Shown: positions 1 through 6,410 of the stretch, piece by piece
Position numbering within the stretch: position 1 is the stretch's first letter
How the letters are laid out: the number at the start of each line of letters is the position of its first letter
Origin: Legionella sp.
Lineage (GTDB): Bacteria; Pseudomonadota; Gammaproteobacteria; Legionellales; Legionellaceae
Direction of reading: 5' to 3'
Assembly (NCBI GenBank): GCA_004297865.1
Contig: SCSO01000090.1
Location: forward strand, 1-11,319
DNA: 11,319 nucleotides
Notes under the pieces: model-generated
Told to the model about the DNA's origin: nothing
What the model saw: only the letters and a program-made list of their open reading frames with translations
Databases searched by the model: none
Program-made: the position numbers and the translations under genes

Positions 1-449
1 TGTGGATCATTTCCGCTTCTATTCAGCCGAGCGTTGAAGTTGTAGCAGAACAAGTAGGAATAACTAAAGATCATGTGATTGGCGTGCGGCAACCATTAGA
101 TAGCAAAGGCCAATTGACTGATGGTTTTGCAGCTTGCGGTCCTTATGCGGAAAACAATAAAGAAATCATTAGCAATAGCATTGGTAAACGCTGTTGGTTA
201 AATAAAATCGTCTTTCAATTAGCTCCCGAAAAACAATTAAAAGTTCCTGCAGCGATTACGTTCGCAGCTGGGGATTCTGAAGGGGATTTAGTCTTTTTAA
301 ATGATGCACGTGGTGGGCGTTTGGTGATTAATAAAAATAAACCCAAGGTCTTATGTCAGGCTTTGGCTAATCAAGATGGCAAGTGGTTAGTAAACCCTAT
401 GTTTATTCAACCTGTGGTTTTAGAAAAGCCAACTCAATGTAAAATTTAA
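1..449 (+). CDS. HAD-family phosphatase (phosphoserine phosphatase-like), 3' part only
   Basis: The reading frame is open from the left edge (first full codon at position 3) to the TAA at 447-449, so the N-terminus and the DxD nucleophile motif lie outside the window. The visible 148 residues begin WIISAS, the usual motif II of HAD hydrolases (beta strand ending in Ser/Thr). About 90 residues in comes AAGDSEGDLVFL, a typical motif IV in which the two Asp (visible residues 91 and 95) bind Mg2+. A Lys in the NSIGK stretch may be motif III. This spacing fits the phosphoserine-phosphatase-like (HAD-IB) group of small-molecule phosphatases, probably cytoplasmic. The GTG at 75 is internal to the frame and should not be taken as the start. 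The substrate cannot be told. A palindromic repeat begins 3 bases after the stop and may end transcription. Confidence 0.8.
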   Translation, partial: WIISASIQPSVEVVAEQVGITKDHVIGVRQPLDSKGQLTDGFAACGPYAENNKEIISNSIGKRCWLNKIVFQLAPEKQLKVPAAITFAAGDSEGDLVFLNDARGGRLVINKNKPKVLCQALANQDGKWLVNPMFIQPVVLEKPTQCKI

Positions 450-452
450 CTA

Positions 453-497
453 CCCTCATCCGCCCTTCGGGCACCTTCTCCCTTGAAGGGAGAAGGG
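453..497. repeat. Palindromic intergenic repeat, copy 1 (two adjacent hairpins)
   Basis: Two hairpins lie side by side. A small one at 462-472 has stem GCCC/GGGC and loop TTC. A larger one at 474-496 has 11-bp perfect arms CCTTCTCCCTT/AAGGGAGAAGG around a single G. The core returns in opposite orientation at 1228-1268, including the flanking ACCCTCATCC block. It lies directly behind the HAD phosphatase stop and may act as a terminator or a REP-like element. Confidence 0.8.
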
Positions 498-547
498 AGA
501 TTCTCTGCACACCTACAAAGCGAAATCGCTAAAACTTGGCTAAAATT

Positions 548-559
548 AAGATATATCTT
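548..559. promoter_or_regulatory. 12-bp perfect palindrome ahead of the phosphoribosyltransferase gene
   Basis: AAGATATATCTT is a perfect palindrome that ends 3 bases before the AGGA ribosome binding site of the downstream gene. A second palindrome, AGCGA-AA-TCGCT, lies at 519-530. Either could be an operator, but such AT-rich palindromes also arise by chance, and no convincing promoter was found beside them. Confidence 0.25.
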
Positions 560-575
560 CTCAGGACGATTATGT

Positions 576-1214
576 ATGGAAACCTATGCGAATCGGCAGG
601 AGGCAGGGATACTGCTTGCTGAACATCTGACAGAATTCACCCGACAACCGGATACTTTAATTCTTGCCTTGCCTCGTGGTGGTGTGCCTGTCGCTTATGA
701 AGTCGCTACGCGACTTTCTTTACCCTTAGACGTTTTTATTGTGCGTAAATTGGGAGTGCCCGATTTTCAGGAATTTGCTATGGGGGCTATTGCTTCGGGT
801 AATACTCTAATCCTCAATAAAAAAATTATTCGCGAGTTATCCATCGAACATGATTTGATTGATGAAGTGCGTCGTAAAGAGCAAGAAGAATTAGCAAGAC
901 GGGAATTATTGTATCGCGGTGATCGTCCTTTTCCTTCCTTGCAAGAGAAAACCATTATTCTGATTGATGATGGGATTGCCACCGGTTCTACGATGTTAGC
1001 AGCGATTAAAGCCGTTAAAAAGCACAAACCCAAAGCTTTGATAATTGCCGTGCCTGTTGCTGCATTGTCCACTTGTCAGAGTTTGGAAAAAAAAGTGGAT
1101 CAAGTGATTTGTCCTTTGCGGCCTATTGATTTTTATGCGGTGGGGTATTGGTATGATTCTTTTCCACAGGTCGAGGATGCTGAGGTGATTGCATTATTGG
1201 GATCGCGGGAATGA
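576..1214 (+). CDS. Predicted phosphoribosyltransferase (COG1926-type)
   Basis: This 212-residue protein has the type I phosphoribosyltransferase fold. The PRPP-binding loop is at residues 127-139 (IILIDDGIATGST, with the Asp pair and the ATGST turn), and LPRGG at 32-36 is the second conserved loop of this family. Such proteins bind PRPP and move a phosphoribosyl group to or from a base; the substrate of the COG1926 group is not established. I chose the ATG at 576 because AGGA at 563-566 sits 9 bases ahead and because family similarity starts here (NRQEAGILLAEHL). The frame is open back to a TTG at 483, but that lies inside a repeat hairpin and the extra residues look non-coding. The gene is monocistronic, flanked by inverted copies of the same repeat, and convergent with the next gene. 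Confidence 0.85.
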   Translation: METYANRQEAGILLAEHLTEFTRQPDTLILALPRGGVPVAYEVATRLSLPLDVFIVRKLGVPDFQEFAMGAIASGNTLILNKKIIRELSIEHDLIDEVRRKEQEELARRELLYRGDRPFPSLQEKTIILIDDGIATGSTMLAAIKAVKKHKPKALIIAVPVAALSTCQSLEKKVDQVICPLRPIDFYAVGYWYDSFPQVEDAEVIALLGSRE

Positions 1215-1227
1215 CAACAAGATAAAC

Positions 1228-1294
1228 GCCCTTCTCCCTTCAAGGGAGAAGGGCCGGGGATGAGGGTGATTATTGTTGGGTCGACTCAACCTAC
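1228..1294. repeat. Composite palindromic repeat, copy 2 (hairpin A plus hairpin B)
   Basis: Hairpin A at 1228-1254 has perfect 13-bp arms (GCCCTTCTCCCTT / AAGGGAGAAGGGC) around one C. It is followed by GGGGATGAGGGT, the reverse complement of the block that opens copy 1. Hairpin B at 1276-1290 is GTTGGGTCGACTCAAC, followed by CTAC. The same order of an A-type then a B-type hairpin is seen at 4062-4128. The element lies between convergent genes, where it could serve as a two-way terminator. Its CTAC end carries the TAG stop of the minus-strand neighbour. Confidence 0.75.
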
Positions 1295-2082
1295 GCTTTT
1301 TTAATTTTTAACGCATCTTCGTTATAAAATTGCTCTGCGGGAAAAATTTGAGATGCCGCAATACCCAAACGAGACGCTTCTGCTAAATCCCCTGGAAATT
1401 GGCTAATCACTCGAATGTGTTCTTTAGACTCCGCTAAATGCCCGTTGACCAAGTGTTGAATCAATGAAGTGGTTGAATTAGGGGTGTCACTTCTGTTTTT
1501 AAATAATTGGAATCGATAAGACAAACAAAGAAAAATGTTAGGTGCGATTTCAATCGGTTCTTTATTCTCTTGTACGCTGATATCCACCCCTTTTTTCCAT
1601 TGGATTTCCGGATAATGCTGACGTAATAATTGCAGAATCCGGCGAACGTTTAATTCATTGGTATTGGAAATAAGATAAATCGGTTCGCCTTGATTCATTA
1701 AAGTAGCTAAGCGTCCTACGCGAGTTTGATCTAAATCAATGCTGGCATTCCAGGCGTCTTCGAGTAACGACACGGCAGTATCAGTAGAGCGTAGACTGTC
1801 TTGGTCATTAGATAAGTCATTAAGAAAGGGAAATAATCCTTGAAGCTGTGATAAAAATTGCGGGGTAGTTACAGCACCTAATCTATAAGGCTGAATCAAA
1901 CTGCGATCATGAGTTTGATATTGATACATGACCCAAGCATAATTTGACCAAGAACGAAAAAAAGTAGGACAGCAACTTAAACTTCCATCGGAATAATCAT
2001 TACAAAGTTGCGCAAAAGCATCAACACTTTTCTTAATCGGGTGAAGGGTGTGTATTGTTGATAAATTAACTATTAGTGGCAT
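1291..2082 (-). CDS. HAD-fold protein lacking catalytic acids (pseudo-phosphatase)
   Basis: The 263-residue protein follows the layout of YihX-like and epoxide-hydrolase-N-terminal-like HAD proteins. There is a short N-terminal strand, a helical cap with YRLGAVTTPQFLSQL (66-80) and AWNASI (110-115), motif II LISNTN (137-142), a motif III-like LSYRFQLFK with K195, and a C-terminal AEASRLGI (234-241). The catalytic residues are gone. The usual FDxG/FDxD nucleophile strand reads VNLS (Asn at residue 6), and the usual Asp-Asp of motif IV aligns with Ser227-Gln228. I infer a non-catalytic binding or regulatory role. The start has AGGA at 2089-2092, 6 bases away. It lies 29 bp behind the deaminase-like gene on the same strand, so the two are probably co-transcribed. 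The last codons and stop touch a repeat. The alignment was made by eye, so a shifted alignment is possible. Confidence 0.75.
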   Translation of the reverse strand: MPLIVNLSTIHTLHPIKKSVDAFAQLCNDYSDGSLSCCPTFFRSWSNYAWVMYQYQTHDRSLIQPYRLGAVTTPQFLSQLQGLFPFLNDLSNDQDSLRSTDTAVSLLEDAWNASIDLDQTRVGRLATLMNQGEPIYLISNTNELNVRRILQLLRQHYPEIQWKKGVDISVQENKEPIEIAPNIFLCLSYRFQLFKNRSDTPNSTTSLIQHLVNGHLAESKEHIRVISQFPGDLAEASRLGIAASQIFPAEQFYNEDALKIKKA

Positions 2083-2108
2083 AACAAATCCTATCTATTT
2101 AGTGTTGT

Positions 2109-3479
2109 TTAATCAAAAAGTACAAAATCAGAAAAATCCATTGGCTCATCTTTGGGTAATTCATCTTCAATCAGGCCAAATGCACCCTCTTTAAATAAAT
2201 TTCGTGGGGTAAAAAATTGATGGGGCGAACATCTATTTTCTTGTGAATTTTCCAGAGCTTCAGCAGGATCATACTCTTCAATGAGAAGACGGGTCATCAG
2301 AAAAGAACTCTTACAAGGACTTAGGAGTACACTATCCATTGGATTACTGGGGCCATGGTAATCTGAATTATGCTTAATTCTAGCGCCAGTATGAAGATTG
2401 ACCGTTCCTTTGTGAGCATTGTTGTGCGTACCACGCACCAAAAAACCAGGTTCTACAGCGAAGAAATCAAAACAGGTACGGCAACACAATTTAGATAGAC
2501 CGATGCGAATTTGCACAGAATTGCTAGGCGAAAGAAATCGTTGTAGATAGACTTTAACCATTTGCTCAGCATGAATATCTTTTTGTAAACTCTCTTTATC
2601 AGGAGTCGCAGGTAAAGCAACGACATTCACTGCGAGCATTTGCGATTTAAGAGTGCTACAACGCAAAGCCATCTCACCCCGAATTTTTTCCGCAGTTAAG
2701 AAAATAAGCGGGCTCTCTTCATTAAAGGCGTTTTGAAATTCAGGACAAAACTCATACTCATTCGTTTTTAAAACATGAATCACCTTGGCTAAACTTTGCC
2801 GTAGGCTAGAAATAGTCACTCCACTTCCTAATAGACTATGCAGCTTGTTGGTGTTCTCTGGTTGGCAACAAAATTCATAAATTCCAAGAAAATGAGTATG
2901 CGGACAGGATTGAACGAGTCTTTTTAAAGTCGCAATTTTTTTAATCAGTGCTTGCGTGACCTCTTCTGCTGTAGAGCGGCCACTCACATTCGAAGCCACA
3001 ACCAATTGTCCTTGATGAATAGCAACTGCAACGCAAGCGGAATGCGAGATGTTTAAAGATAAAATACGCGCTAAAGAATCTAATCGTCTTAAGTTTCTAT
3101 CAGTATCGTTTTGTTGGCGGCGATCGTGTTCTGAAGTATGGGCCTCGACAAATTTACTAATAAACGTGTACAGTTCGGCGTCATTTCTTGCATTGGTTAA
3201 GGGATTCAATTCATCGGTAGGATAAAACTTTGCTAGGACCTCACCCGTTAATAAACAATCCACTAATCCTGATAAATAATCTTTATCAAAGTTAGATTTC
3301 TTAACTAATACTTCGTTTAAAAACTGTAGGAGGACGTCTTTAGAAACGTATTGTTGAATTTCTTGGATCTTAGGAACCATTTTTCTAAAGTCAAAATCAG
3401 GATTATTGTCTTTAAATCGCGCTAAAAGATACGAAACAACCTTTTTGGTTATTTTATGTTCAAATGAAATGAAGGGCAT
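2109..3479 (-). CDS. Cytidine-deaminase-fold protein (OTT_1508-like), candidate secreted effector
   Basis: The 456-residue protein has an N-terminal, mainly helical region (about 1-140) of no recognised family and a deaminase-like domain (about 146-365). The domain opens with ACVAVAIHQGQLVVASN (148-164), carries a zinc/catalytic HAE at 303-305, and has LSKLCCRTC at 328-336, where Cys333 and Cys336 form the CxxC pair. A GTHNNAHKGTV segment follows at 350-360. This order (HAE, serine-rich strand, CCxxC, then a G-[ST]-H segment) is what I recall for the OTT_1508-like deaminases described from Orientia and fungi. The predicted reaction is hydrolytic deamination of a base or nucleotide; the substrate is unknown. 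The C-terminus is acidic (EDELPKDEPMDFSDFVLFD), compatible with a Dot/Icm signal. It has its own promoter with a PmrA-like box and is followed closely by the pseudo-HAD gene. No clear Shine-Dalgarno sequence precedes the ATG. Confidence 0.7.
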   Translation of the reverse strand: MPFISFEHKITKKVVSYLLARFKDNNPDFDFRKMVPKIQEIQQYVSKDVLLQFLNEVLVKKSNFDKDYLSGLVDCLLTGEVLAKFYPTDELNPLTNARNDAELYTFISKFVEAHTSEHDRRQQNDTDRNLRRLDSLARILSLNISHSACVAVAIHQGQLVVASNVSGRSTAEEVTQALIKKIATLKRLVQSCPHTHFLGIYEFCCQPENTNKLHSLLGSGVTISSLRQSLAKVIHVLKTNEYEFCPEFQNAFNEESPLIFLTAEKIRGEMALRCSTLKSQMLAVNVVALPATPDKESLQKDIHAEQMVKVYLQRFLSPSNSVQIRIGLSKLCCRTCFDFFAVEPGFLVRGTHNNAHKGTVNLHTGARIKHNSDYHGPSNPMDSVLLSPCKSSFLMTRLLIEEYDPAEALENSQENRCSPHQFFTPRNLFKEGAFGLIEDELPKDEPMDFSDFVLFD

Positions 3480-3506
3480 GGTCTAATCAATAAAAAAGAG
3501 GATGAT

Positions 3507-3536
3507 ATTATAGAAGAAAGCTTAAGGAAATATTAA
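3507..3536 (-). promoter_or_regulatory. Promoter of the deaminase/pseudo-HAD pair
   Basis: Read on the minus strand, a perfect TATAAT lies at 3512-3507. Eighteen bases upstream, TTAATA (3536-3531) is a poor -35 (4 of 6). A perfect -10 with a weak -35 overlapped by an activator site is the usual form of an activator-dependent promoter. The start codon is 27 bases from the -10. Confidence 0.55.
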
Positions 3537-3537
3537 G
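3521..3537 (-). promoter_or_regulatory. PmrA-like box (tandem CTTAAK half-sites)
   Basis: On the minus strand the sequence is CTTAAT-ATTTC-CTTAAG: two YTTAAK half-sites in direct repeat, TTAA to TTAA 11 bp apart, one turn of the helix. The first nine bases, CTTAATATT, equal the cTTAATatT consensus reported for PmrA targets in Legionella and Coxiella, and the whole fits the enteric PmrA box pattern. It overlaps the -35 region and ends 8 bases before a TATAAT. Binding by PmrA is inferred. Confidence 0.55.
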
Positions 3538-3542
3538 AATAC

Positions 3543-4013
3543 TTACCATTTTTCTGCTATTGGAGTCTTATTAAAATACTCATCCAAACGACGCTTTGTC
3601 CCCGGACTAATCATTTCGGGTAAAGCATCATAAGCAAACCAACCCTGTTGCTCAATTTCTCTTGAATAAGCCGGACTATTGGAATAGTTTTTAACTACAT
3701 AAATAATAGGATAATCGTTAACGCCTTGAAGCCTGCTATGGTAGATTCCAAACAAATCAACGTCCGTATCGGAAACAATAATCCCTACTTCTTCCTGCAA
3801 CTCACGAATGACTGCAGCTCGCACAGACTCTCCCTTATTCACCCCACCACCAGGTAAATACCAGTGGGGTTGATAGGTATGTTTCACTAATAACACTTGT
3901 TGTTCGGCATTCAACACAATGGCACGTGCACCTAAAGTATTTAAGCCCAACCAAGATTGCATCAATTTTACCATGCGGGTGGCAAGAGAATAAGGAATAT
4001 TACTTATTTTCAT
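3543..4013 (-). CDS. Nudix hydrolase
   Basis: The 156-residue protein carries a complete Nudix box at residues 56-78: G56, E62, then REL-QEE-VGI (70-78), which fits GX5EX7REUXEEXGU exactly. The Glu pair 74/75 would bind the catalytic metal. The preceding GARAIVLNAEQQVLLVKHTY...WYLPGGG is typical of MutT-like Nudix enzymes, which cleave nucleoside diphosphates linked to another group. The substrate cannot be read from the sequence. The length is normal for a single Nudix domain. The gene is last before the deaminase in transcription order, with a 63-bp gap that holds a separate promoter, so co-regulation with the deaminase is possible but not required. No clear ribosome binding site precedes the ATG; a downstream start at Met14 or Met18 would still keep the whole domain. 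Confidence 0.9.
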   Translation of the reverse strand: MKISNIPYSLATRMVKLMQSWLGLNTLGARAIVLNAEQQVLLVKHTYQPHWYLPGGGVNKGESVRAAVIRELQEEVGIIVSDTDVDLFGIYHSRLQGVNDYPIIYVVKNYSNSPAYSREIEQQGWFAYDALPEMISPGTKRRLDEYFNKTPIAEKW

Positions 4014-4061
4014 ATCAATAAGTTAAAGACACCAAAGTAGTATCTTGCATAACTTATCATT

Positions 4062-4128
4062 CCCTAACCTTCTCCGCAAGGAGTAGGTTAGGGGTTAGAT
4101 TTGGTTGGGTCATGATCCAACCTACCAA
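4062..4128. repeat. Composite palindromic repeat, copy 3 (hairpin A' plus hairpin B')
   Basis: Hairpin A' at 4062-4093 has 14-bp arms CCCTAACCTTCTCC / GGAGTAGGTTAGGG with one mismatch and a GCAA loop. Hairpin B' at 4103-4122 is GGTTGGGTCATGATCCAACC, followed by TACC. Order and spacing match the element at 1228-1294, and B/B' share GTTGGGTC and CAACCTAC. It lies between two minus-strand genes, behind the stop of the secreted hydrolase, so it may end that transcript. Confidence 0.7.
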
Positions 4129-4138
4129 TTTGCACTCC

Positions 4139-5083
4139 CTAGGGGTTAGCTTTAATTGTACCTTCTACAGCAAAATGGTCTGAACCGGTGATTTGCATAT
4201 TCAGCGTTACACGAGGATCTTCATCTTTAGTATTTGGATATAATTGAAATAAACCATTACTGATTACAGATCCATCCAAGGCTTGTGCATTACGAATTGC
4301 AATATTATCTATCACACCAAATTTAGCGTGAGCATAATAGGTGGAAGAATAAGGGCTAGTTACTTGATTGATCCCTAATGTAGATAAAAGATTAATGAAA
4401 TTTGCGTGAACAAGATCTTGCTGCAAATTGGTGTAATTAATATCGATATTAAAATCACCCGCAATAATGTCCGTAACTCCGGCAATAGGCGTCATTAGAG
4501 CCAGCAAAGCCTGTAACTCTCTTTCACGGTTGTATGAATGATCGCTATCTAAATGTATTGCGGCGATACGTACTTTCTTATTAGTATTTACATCAGTAGC
4601 TTGCATATAAATCGCATGATTACCATCATCGGATAAGGCAACGTCCTGGAATACTACATTTGAAAAGCGGTTTTTTTTAATCAAAATCGCATTGCCATTG
4701 GGTTCCCAAGGTGGATTCACAGTAATCCAATCTGACCAATACGTTGGGGAATGGAATGATTGAAAGGCAATGTAATCTTTTTTCAAAGCATCTTTAATAT
4801 ATCCAAATTCTACTTGCGTTACTTCTTGTAAGGAAAATACGTCAACCGTAGGCTTACTTTTCAAAAAATTAATTATTTTTCCTCGACGATAGACTCTGTC
4901 TAAATAGGGAGCTGCAGTAGCAGGATAGTAGTCAGGGCTAGCCCAACATGGCGCAAGAATATTAAAAGTTAATACTTTTATTTGCGGATTAGGTTGGGGT
5001 GGAGCAGCCAGAGCGGTGCTGAGAAGACAAGTAAAGAAAAGGAATGCTATTGATAAATATGAACTTATTTTTTTGTACAACAT
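4139..5083 (-). CDS. Secreted endonuclease/exonuclease/phosphatase-family hydrolase
   Basis: The 314-residue protein starts with a signal peptide: Lys4-Lys5, a hydrophobic run to about residue 25, and an ALA|A cleavage site near 26/27. It is therefore exported to the periplasm or beyond. The rest is an EEP (exonuclease/endonuclease/phosphatase) domain: LTFNIL with Asn41, SLQEV with metal-binding Glu87, AAIHLDSD with catalytic His177, GDFNID with Asp210 and Asn212, VIDNI with Asp259, and SDHFAVEG with Asp302-His303. All expected catalytic residues are present. This fold includes DNases, sphingomyelinases and phosphoinositide phosphatases, and the sequence alone does not settle which. AAGGA lies 8 bases before the ATG. 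The last residues (ANP-stop) are encoded by bases resembling the neighbouring repeat (TAGGGGTTAG also at 4088-4097). Confidence 0.85.
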   Translation of the reverse strand: MLYKKISSYLSIAFLFFTCLLSTALAAPPQPNPQIKVLTFNILAPCWASPDYYPATAAPYLDRVYRRGKIINFLKSKPTVDVFSLQEVTQVEFGYIKDALKKDYIAFQSFHSPTYWSDWITVNPPWEPNGNAILIKKNRFSNVVFQDVALSDDGNHAIYMQATDVNTNKKVRIAAIHLDSDHSYNRERELQALLALMTPIAGVTDIIAGDFNIDINYTNLQQDLVHANFINLLSTLGINQVTSPYSSTYYAHAKFGVIDNIAIRNAQALDGSVISNGLFQLYPNTKDEDPRVTLNMQITGSDHFAVEGTIKANP

Positions 5084-5111
5084 TTTTTTGTCCTTATAAA
5101 TTACCTTTTAA

Positions 5112-5140
5112 ATTGTAGTTCAAAATTTAAACAATGTAAA
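5112..5140 (-). promoter_or_regulatory. Promoter of the secreted hydrolase gene
   Basis: On the minus strand TTTACA (5140-5135) and TACAAT (5117-5112) are separated by exactly 17 bases; each matches the sigma-70 consensus at 5 of 6 positions. The start codon is 28 bases beyond the -10, with a good AAGGA between. Confidence 0.7.
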
Positions 5141-5147
5141 ATACATG

Positions 5148-5159
5148 GTTCATTTGAAC
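5148..5159. promoter_or_regulatory. Palindrome between divergent promoters, candidate operator
   Basis: GTTCA-TT-TGAAC is a 12-bp inverted repeat. It fills most of the 20 bases between the two outward-facing -35 elements (5140 and 5161), so a bound protein could act on both genes. No known regulator was matched. Confidence 0.35.
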
Positions 5160-5160
5160 A

Positions 5161-5189
5161 TTTACAATTGATTTATGAGCGCCTATGAT
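5161..5189 (+). promoter_or_regulatory. Promoter of the alcohol dehydrogenase gene
   Basis: TTTACA (5161-5166) and TATGAT (5184-5189) are 17 bases apart, each 5 of 6 to the sigma-70 consensus. An 8-base direct repeat ATGAGCGC lies at 5175-5182 and 5188-5195, spaced 13 bp, across the -10 and predicted start point; it could be a regulator site. Confidence 0.65.
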
Positions 5190-5227
5190 GAGCGCTTTAT
5201 ATTCCAGCAAGTAATAAGGACTTTATT

Positions 5228-6277
5228 ATGCAAGTAAAAGGATACGCCGCACCTTCTGTTAAAGCCCCCCTAGAACCTTTTTCTTTTCATCGCCGTGAAG
5301 TAGGCGAGCATGATGTCCTAATTGAAATTAAATATTGTGGTGTGTGTCATTCTGACATTCATCAAGCACGTGATGAATGGGGTGGCGCGCTTTTTCCTAT
5401 GGTGCCTGGACATGAAATTGTCGGCCTAGTTACTCAGGTTGGAAATAAAGTAGAACATTTTAAAGTGGGTGATAAAGCCGGTGTGGGTTGTTTAGTTGAT
5501 TCCTGTCGTCAATGTTATGAATGTGATGAGCATTTAGAACAATATTGCTCTGAGGTTGTGTTTACTTACAATGCAAAATCCAAAGACGGTTCGGAATTAT
5601 GCCAAGGTGGGTACTCTAGCCACATCGTCGTCGATGAACAATACGCTGTGCATATTCCGGATAATTTGCCTTTAGATGAAGCAGCCCCTTTATTATGTGC
5701 AGGGATTACTCTCTATTCCCCATTGCGTCATTGGAAAGCAGGACCGGGCAAAAAAATTGCGATCGTCGGGCTTGGTGGTTTAGGTCATATGGGGATTAAA
5801 TTAGCACACGCTATGGGTGCTGAAGTCACTGTTTTAAGTCATTCTAATAAAAAAGAAAGCGATGCAAAGCGATTAGGTGCGGATCATTTTTATAACACCT
5901 CCGACCAAGAAACCTTTAAACAATTAGCCAACCATTTTGATTTAATTATTAATACAGTTTCCGCGAAAATTGATTGGAATCAATATCTCAACTTATTAAA
6001 ACGCGATGGATGCATGGTCATTCTCGGTATTCCTGAAAATGAAGTCTCCTTGAAAGCTTTTCCCTTAGTAGGATTGCGTCGCAATCTTGCCGGCTCCATG
6101 ATTGGGGGCATTAAAGAAACTCAGGAAATGTTGGATTTTTGTGGTCAACATCAGATTACTTCCGATATTGAGCTAATCGACATTCAACAAATCAATGAAG
6201 CTTATGAGCGCGTTTTAAAAAGCGATGTGCGCTATCGGTTTGTGATTGATTTAGCCTCGCTAAATAAGGATAAATAA
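5228..6277 (+). CDS. Zinc-dependent NADP-type alcohol dehydrogenase (YahK/CAD group)
   Basis: The 349-residue protein is a medium-chain dehydrogenase/reductase of the cinnamyl-alcohol-dehydrogenase/YahK group, which mostly reduces aldehydes to alcohols. Catalytic zinc ligands are visible: Cys40 in CGVCHSD, His62-Glu63 in PGHE, and Cys157. The structural zinc is held by Cys93, Cys96, Cys99 and Cys107. The nucleotide-binding GLGGLG is at 181-186, and the second strand ends SHSNKK (204-209), where Ser and Lys instead of an acidic residue suggest NADPH over NADH. Length and residues are complete, so the enzyme should be active in the cytoplasm. AAGGA at 5216-5220 is 7 bases before the ATG. It is transcribed alone, divergent from the secreted hydrolase, and followed by a hairpin. 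The natural substrate cannot be told. Confidence 0.93.
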   Translation: MQVKGYAAPSVKAPLEPFSFHRREVGEHDVLIEIKYCGVCHSDIHQARDEWGGALFPMVPGHEIVGLVTQVGNKVEHFKVGDKAGVGCLVDSCRQCYECDEHLEQYCSEVVFTYNAKSKDGSELCQGGYSSHIVVDEQYAVHIPDNLPLDEAAPLLCAGITLYSPLRHWKAGPGKKIAIVGLGGLGHMGIKLAHAMGAEVTVLSHSNKKESDAKRLGADHFYNTSDQETFKQLANHFDLIINTVSAKIDWNQYLNLLKRDGCMVILGIPENEVSLKAFPLVGLRRNLAGSMIGGIKETQEMLDFCGQHQITSDIELIDIQQINEAYERVLKSDVRYRFVIDLASLNKDK

Positions 6278-6301
6278 CCCCCTTCATCGCCCCCCTCTCC
6301 T

Positions 6302-6328
6302 AGGCACCGAGACTTGTCCACGGTGCCT
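6302..6328 (+). terminator. Stem-loop behind the alcohol dehydrogenase gene
   Basis: Perfect 8-bp arms AGGCACCG (6302-6309) and CGGTGCCT (6321-6328) enclose an 11-base loop AGACTTGTCCA. No T-run follows, so it is not a classic intrinsic terminator. Its loop and inner stem recur at 10858-10876. Confidence 0.5.
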
Positions 6329-6347
6329 TAATGCACAAAGACTTCCG

Positions 6348-6376
6348 TTGCGCGGGAATGGTAATATCCCTATAAT
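6348..6376 (+). promoter_or_regulatory. Promoter of the ankyrin-repeat gene
   Basis: A perfect TATAAT at 6371-6376 has TTGCGC at 6348-6353 exactly 17 bases upstream (only TTG fits the -35 consensus). The weak -35 allows for activator control, but no PmrA-like TTAA repeat was found here. Confidence 0.5.
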
Positions 6377-6410
6377 GTGTTCGTTTTATTAACAGAAAAA
6401 AGAATTATCT

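Noticed and set aside
483..575. In-frame extension of the phosphoribosyltransferase from TTG at 483
   Set aside because: It starts inside a repeat hairpin, has no ribosome binding site and lies outside the family's usual N-terminus; ATG 576 has AGGA 9 bases ahead.
767..1072. Open frame on the minus strand, 101 codons
   Set aside because: It is wholly antisense to the phosphoribosyltransferase, with low-complexity Ser/Arg/Ile content and no motif.
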